8,462 nt of DNA from Actinomycetota bacterium (lineage in GTDB: Bacteria > Actinomycetota > Nitriliruptoria > Euzebyales > Egibacteraceae), in assembly GCA_019347785.1 (NCBI GenBank), contig JAHWKQ010000083.1:1-8462 (forward strand), read 5' to 3'. Below, piece after piece: positions 5,578-8,462 of the stretch. The notes beneath the pieces are model-generated. The model made no database searches. It was not told the DNA's origin and worked only from the letters and a program-made list of their open reading frames with translations. The translations under genes were made by a program, and so were the position numbers. Within the stretch, counting starts at the first letter, position 1. Each line of letters begins with the position of its first letter.

Positions 5578-5611
5578 CCGGTGCGGGCGGTCAGGTGCGC
5601 CAGCGCACCGG
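5578..5611. terminator. Probable bidirectional terminator between convergent genes
   Basis: Just after the lyase stop, CCGGTGCG (5578-5585) pairs perfectly with CGCACCGG (5604-5611). Nested within it, GGTGCGC (5594-5600) and GCGCACC (5603-5609) form a tighter competing stem, so two mutually exclusive hairpins are possible. It lies in the 13-nt gap and the last codons of the convergent ATPase gene. No T-run follows on either strand, so the role is probable rather than certain. Confidence 0.4.
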
Positions 5612-8462
5612 ATCGGGAGGCGCGTACGAGCACCAGGTGCCGGTCTGCACGGTGTCGTGCAGGTGTCGGCCGAGGCCGGGGTCGGCGCGCTCGATGCGGG
5701 CGATCGCGTCGCGGATCCGAGCGCTGACCGCTTTGCGGGCGCGCTCGCGCTCGTCGCCCAGGCGGCGGTCGCGGCCGCCCAGGCCGACGGCGGCGCGCAG
5801 CTCGTCCACCAGGGCGTCCCGCTCGGCGCGGGCCTGCTCGGCGCGGTAGGGGTCGTGGTCGGCCTCGGCGGCGTCGAGCTCCGCCTCCAGCTCGGCGAGC
5901 CGCCGCCGGTAGATGGCCTTGGCCCGGTCGTCGAGGACCGCGTCGGCGCCGCCGCGGGGTGGCTGGCCGGTGTGCAGCTCGACGGCGTGGACGGCCTGGC
6001 CCGGCCGGGCCAGCAGTGCGGCGAGGTCGCGCAGCCCCTTGCTGTCGGGCAGGTGGGATTCGGTGCCCCGGTAGCAGATCGTCCACACCTCGCCGTCCCG
6101 GCGGAACACCCAACGGTCGGGCGGCGCCGCACGGGACGCCTCGGCCTCCGCTCGGCTGTGCGCCGCCCATCCCGCGGCACCGAGCTGCGCGTGCAGGGCG
6201 GCGGCGCGCTGGAAGTGGCCGTAGGCGTCCTCGCGACGTCCCAGCGCCGTGGCGAGGCACCCCAGGAGGTGGTCGACGGCACCGAAGTACGACGCGCAGC
6301 CGCCGACGACGACGTGCTGGCCCTCGTGGGGCAAGAGCAGCTCGTAGACGGCGGCGCGCTGCTCGCCGGAGCCGGCTGCGGCCACGGCGTAGGCGGTGAA
6401 CGCGAGCGGTTCCAGGTCGTAGTGCTGGGGCAGGTCCAGGCGGAGTGCCGCGAGGGCGCGATGGGCAGCGTCGAGCTCGCCCCGGGCCACCGCGACGCAC
6501 GCCCGGATCACCGGGAACGCCGGCCACGGCTCGGAGGCCAAGCGCGGCTCCTCGGGCATGCCGTCCTCGCCCCAGGTGCCGCCGGCTCGGGCGACGCCCC
6601 ACGCGAGGGTCTCGTGCACGCCGAGGGCGTCGGGTTCGCCGATCATCGTGCCGAGCGCGAGCGCCTCGTCCGCGAGTGCGATGGCGCGAGGGAGGTCGCC
6701 GGCGATCAGCGCCAGCGTGGCGCCGCGCGAGAGGGCGCCGTAGCGGGCCCGCGCATGCCCGAGCTCGTCGCTGGCGCGGCAGTAGGCGCCCAACTCGGCC
6801 AGCCCGTCGGGATCACCCAGCTCGATCAGCGCGGTCGCGCGTAGCAGCCGCGCCTGAGCCTGCAGGTCGGGGTCCCCGGCGGCAGTGCTCGCGCTGAGCA
6901 TCTCGTCGACGATCGGCAGCCGTGCCGCCGCCGTGCCGGGGCGCCAGCGCGCGTCGTGCAGGGCCAGCAGGCAGAACCCCAAGGTGCCCGGATCTGGCAA
7001 CTGCCGGGCGACGGCCACCGCCTCCTCGGCGAGCGCCGGTGCCCGCTCCCAGTCACGCTCGTCGGTGGCGTGGTGCAGGTCGCGAGCCAGCGCCGCGAGC
7101 AGCCGTGCGCGCAGCACCGACGGGGCGGCGGGCAGCGCGCGGACCGCCTCCTCCAAGAGGTCGATCGCCTCGGCGTGCACGTTGCGCCAACCCAGCCCGT
7201 GCACGCCCAGCGCCGCCTCGCCCAGCGTCATCGCCTCACCTGACCTGCGGGCGAGCTCCGCCGCCTCGCGGTACGCGGTGTGGGCCTGCGCGGCGTCCCC
7301 GGCGCGGTTGCGGGCATCCGCCAGCCGCAGCAGCAGCGCGGCGCGGTCCGCCGGGTCCGCGCCGCCCGCCAGCTCCAGCGCTGCCAGGGCCCGCTCGAAG
7401 TGGCTGCGGGCCTCCTCGAATGCGAGCCGTGCGGTGGCGTCCTCGGCGGCGAGGATCCCATAGCTCACCGCCTCGGCCGGCGCCGTGGAGGCCGCACCGG
7501 CGAAGTGGGAGGCGAGCTCGGCGGGGTGCACCGCGGCGCCCTCGGCGCGCAAGGCCTCGAGGGTCCGTCCGACGGCGAGATGCAGCTCGCCGCGCTGCTG
7601 GGCGGGCAGGCCGGCGAGGATCGTCTCGCGGAACAGGTCGTGGCTGAAGCGGTAGGGCCCGACCGCCACCGGCGGGTCGGCGAGGACCCTGGCGGCGACG
7701 GCCTCCTCGAGCAGCACCGCGACGTCCTCGGCGCCCTCCACCGTGCGCAGCAGGACGTCGAGGCGCACCTCGGGGCCGATCACCGCTGCGATGGTCAGCA
7801 GCTCCACGCAGCGCTGCGACAGGCGGGCGAGCCGCCGTTCGAGGATGTCCGCGACGCCGTCGAGCAGGACCCGCGGCGGTGGCCCGCCCGCCGTGGGCGA
7901 GCCGCCCTGCGCCACCAGCAGACGGGTCAGCTCGCGCACCAGGAAGGGGTTGCCGCCGGTTCGGCGCCACACGTCCGCGGCGACCTCGGCGGCCGGGCTG
8001 GTGCCCACGACGAGGGCCATGAGGGCGGTGACGTCGTCGTGGGCCAAGCCGTCGAGGCGGAGCTGCTCGCTGCTCGCGGCCAGCTTGCTGAGCAGCGCAC
8101 CGCCATCCTCGTCCCGGTAGGCGCCGAGCAGGAGCACCGGGTGGGCGGCGACGTGGCGGGCGGTGAACTCCAGCAGCCGCAGCGAGCCCTCGTCGGCCCA
8201 GTGCAGGTCGTCGAGCACGACGACCACCGGCCGCTGCCCGGCGAGCCCGGCCAGGAACGACACGACGGCGTCGAACAGGCGGAAGCGGTCGGCCGTCACC
8301 GCTGGCTCGGCGGCGTGCTCGGGCAGCACCATGGCGGCCGCGCCGGGGTCGCCGCCGGCCGCGGCACCCGCGCGCAGCACCTGCACCCCGGGCCAGTACG
8401 CCGGCGCGCCGTCGCTGTCCCCGCACTGGCCCCCCAGCACCAGCGCGCGGGCCGCCGCGGCG
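5591..8462 (-). CDS. STAND/MalT-like AAA ATPase with TPR-like repeats and a conserved C-terminal module (5' end outside window)
   Basis: About 956 residues are visible and the frame stays open to the right edge, so the N-terminus, including the Walker A loop, is missing. The GTG at 8438-8440 is not the start: the upstream codons continue a typical motif, RALVLGGQCGDSDGAPAYWP. The ATPase part shows Walker B in PVVVVLDDLHWAD (8192-8230), a sensor-like LLLGAYRDEDGG, RRTGGNPFLVRELTRLL and the winged-helix end FSHDLFRETILAGLP, as in AAA_16 signal-transduction ATPases. A long alpha-helical region with TPR-like helix pairs follows (for example RLADARNRAGDAAQAHTAYR). The last 177 residues (5594-6124) are a separate module: WTICYRGTESHLPDSKGLRD, a charged coiled-coil-like helix around YRRRLAELEAELDAAEADHD, VGLGGRDRRLGDERERARKA, and a C-terminal HLHDTVQTGTWCSYAP. 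The same module ends many actinobacterial ATPases of this type. A regulatory or signal-sensing role in the cytoplasm is likely; the trigger is unknown. No LuxR helix-turn-helix is recognisable. Confidence 0.88.
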   Translation of the reverse strand, partial: AAAARALVLGGQCGDSDGAPAYWPGVQVLRAGAAAGGDPGAAAMVLPEHAAEPAVTADRFRLFDAVVSFLAGLAGQRPVVVVLDDLHWADEGSLRLLEFTARHVAAHPVLLLGAYRDEDGGALLSKLAASSEQLRLDGLAHDDVTALMALVVGTSPAAEVAADVWRRTGGNPFLVRELTRLLVAQGGSPTAGGPPPRVLLDGVADILERRLARLSQRCVELLTIAAVIGPEVRLDVLLRTVEGAEDVAVLLEEAVAARVLADPPVAVGPYRFSHDLFRETILAGLPAQQRGELHLAVGRTLEALRAEGAAVHPAELASHFAGAASTAPAEAVSYGILAAEDATARLAFEEARSHFERALAALELAGGADPADRAALLLRLADARNRAGDAAQAHTAYREAAELARRSGEAMTLGEAALGVHGLGWRNVHAEAIDLLEEAVRALPAAPSVLRARLLAALARDLHHATDERDWERAPALAEEAVAVARQLPDPGTLGFCLLALHDARWRPGTAAARLPIVDEMLSASTAAGDPDLQAQARLLRATALIELGDPDGLAELGAYCRASDELGHARARYGALSRGATLALIAGDLPRAIALADEALALGTMIGEPDALGVHETLAWGVARAGGTWGEDGMPEEPRLASEPWPAFPVIRACVAVARGELDAAHRALAALRLDLPQHYDLEPLAFTAYAVAAAGSGEQRAAVYELLLPHEGQHVVVGGCASYFGAVDHLLGCLATALGRREDAYGHFQRAAALHAQLGAAGWAAHSRAEAEASRAAPPDRWVFRRDGEVWTICYRGTESHLPDSKGLRDLAALLARPGQAVHAVELHTGQPPRGGADAVLDDRAKAIYRRRLAELEAELDAAEADHDPYRAEQARAERDALVDELRAAVGLGGRDRRLGDERERARKAVSARIRDAIARIERADPGLGRHLHDTVQTGTWCSYAPPDPVRWRT

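Noticed and set aside
4835..6844. A 669-codon plus-strand open frame spanning the lyase end and the ATPase gene
   Set aside because: It crosses two genes in other frames and consists of Arg/Ser/Thr-rich then Gly/Ala-rich shadow sequence; long spurious frames are expected at this GC content.

Overview
The window is very GC-rich throughout, with strong GC bias at third codon positions, closely packed genes on both strands, GTG starts and a probable F420-dependent oxidoreductase. Together these point to a member of the Actinomycetota; nothing here fixes the genus. It holds seven protein genes and an eighth small one, two of them cut by the window edges. I see no tRNA, rRNA, CRISPR array, transposase or attachment site.

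Layout from left to right. (1) The 3' end of a gene encoding a C-terminal peptidoglycan-binding domain (+). (2) A small multi-pass membrane protein of unknown function (-), convergent with it. (3) A luciferase-like F420-dependent oxidoreductase (+), divergent from the membrane protein. (4) A leftward group, probably one transcript or nearly so: a 384-aa protein with a C-terminal HExxH metallopeptidase signature, a 90-aa unknown protein whose start overlaps the metallopeptidase stop by 4 nt, and after a gap a DUF2867-like protein. (5) A secreted, C-terminally membrane-anchored pectate-lyase-like parallel beta-helix protein (+), divergent from the metallopeptidase gene. (6) The large 3' part of a STAND/MalT-like AAA ATPase with TPR-like repeats and a distinctive C-terminal module (-), convergent with the lyase.

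The most interesting part is the metallopeptidase and its 90-aa partner. The metallopeptidase N-terminus carries a LQ..AGN.AV..LLQR sequence of the kind common near the N-termini of proteins associated with actinobacterial extracellular contractile injection systems (eCIS). A Pro/Ala/Gly/Thr linker follows, then a domain with HEILH and a downstream NEGATE. I read it as a candidate injected or secreted protease effector, with the 90-aa protein as a candidate chaperone, adaptor or immunity partner. No eCIS structural gene lies in the window, so this rests on motif reading. The gene appears to be transcribed from a well-formed promoter ending 7 nt before its ATG, so its mRNA is probably leaderless, and a GCCAAC/GTTGGC repeat set flanks that promoter.

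The remaining genes look like ordinary chromosomal genes without an obvious joint pathway. The lyase and the peptidoglycan-binding protein are envelope or extracellular proteins; the ATPase is probably a signalling or regulatory protein.
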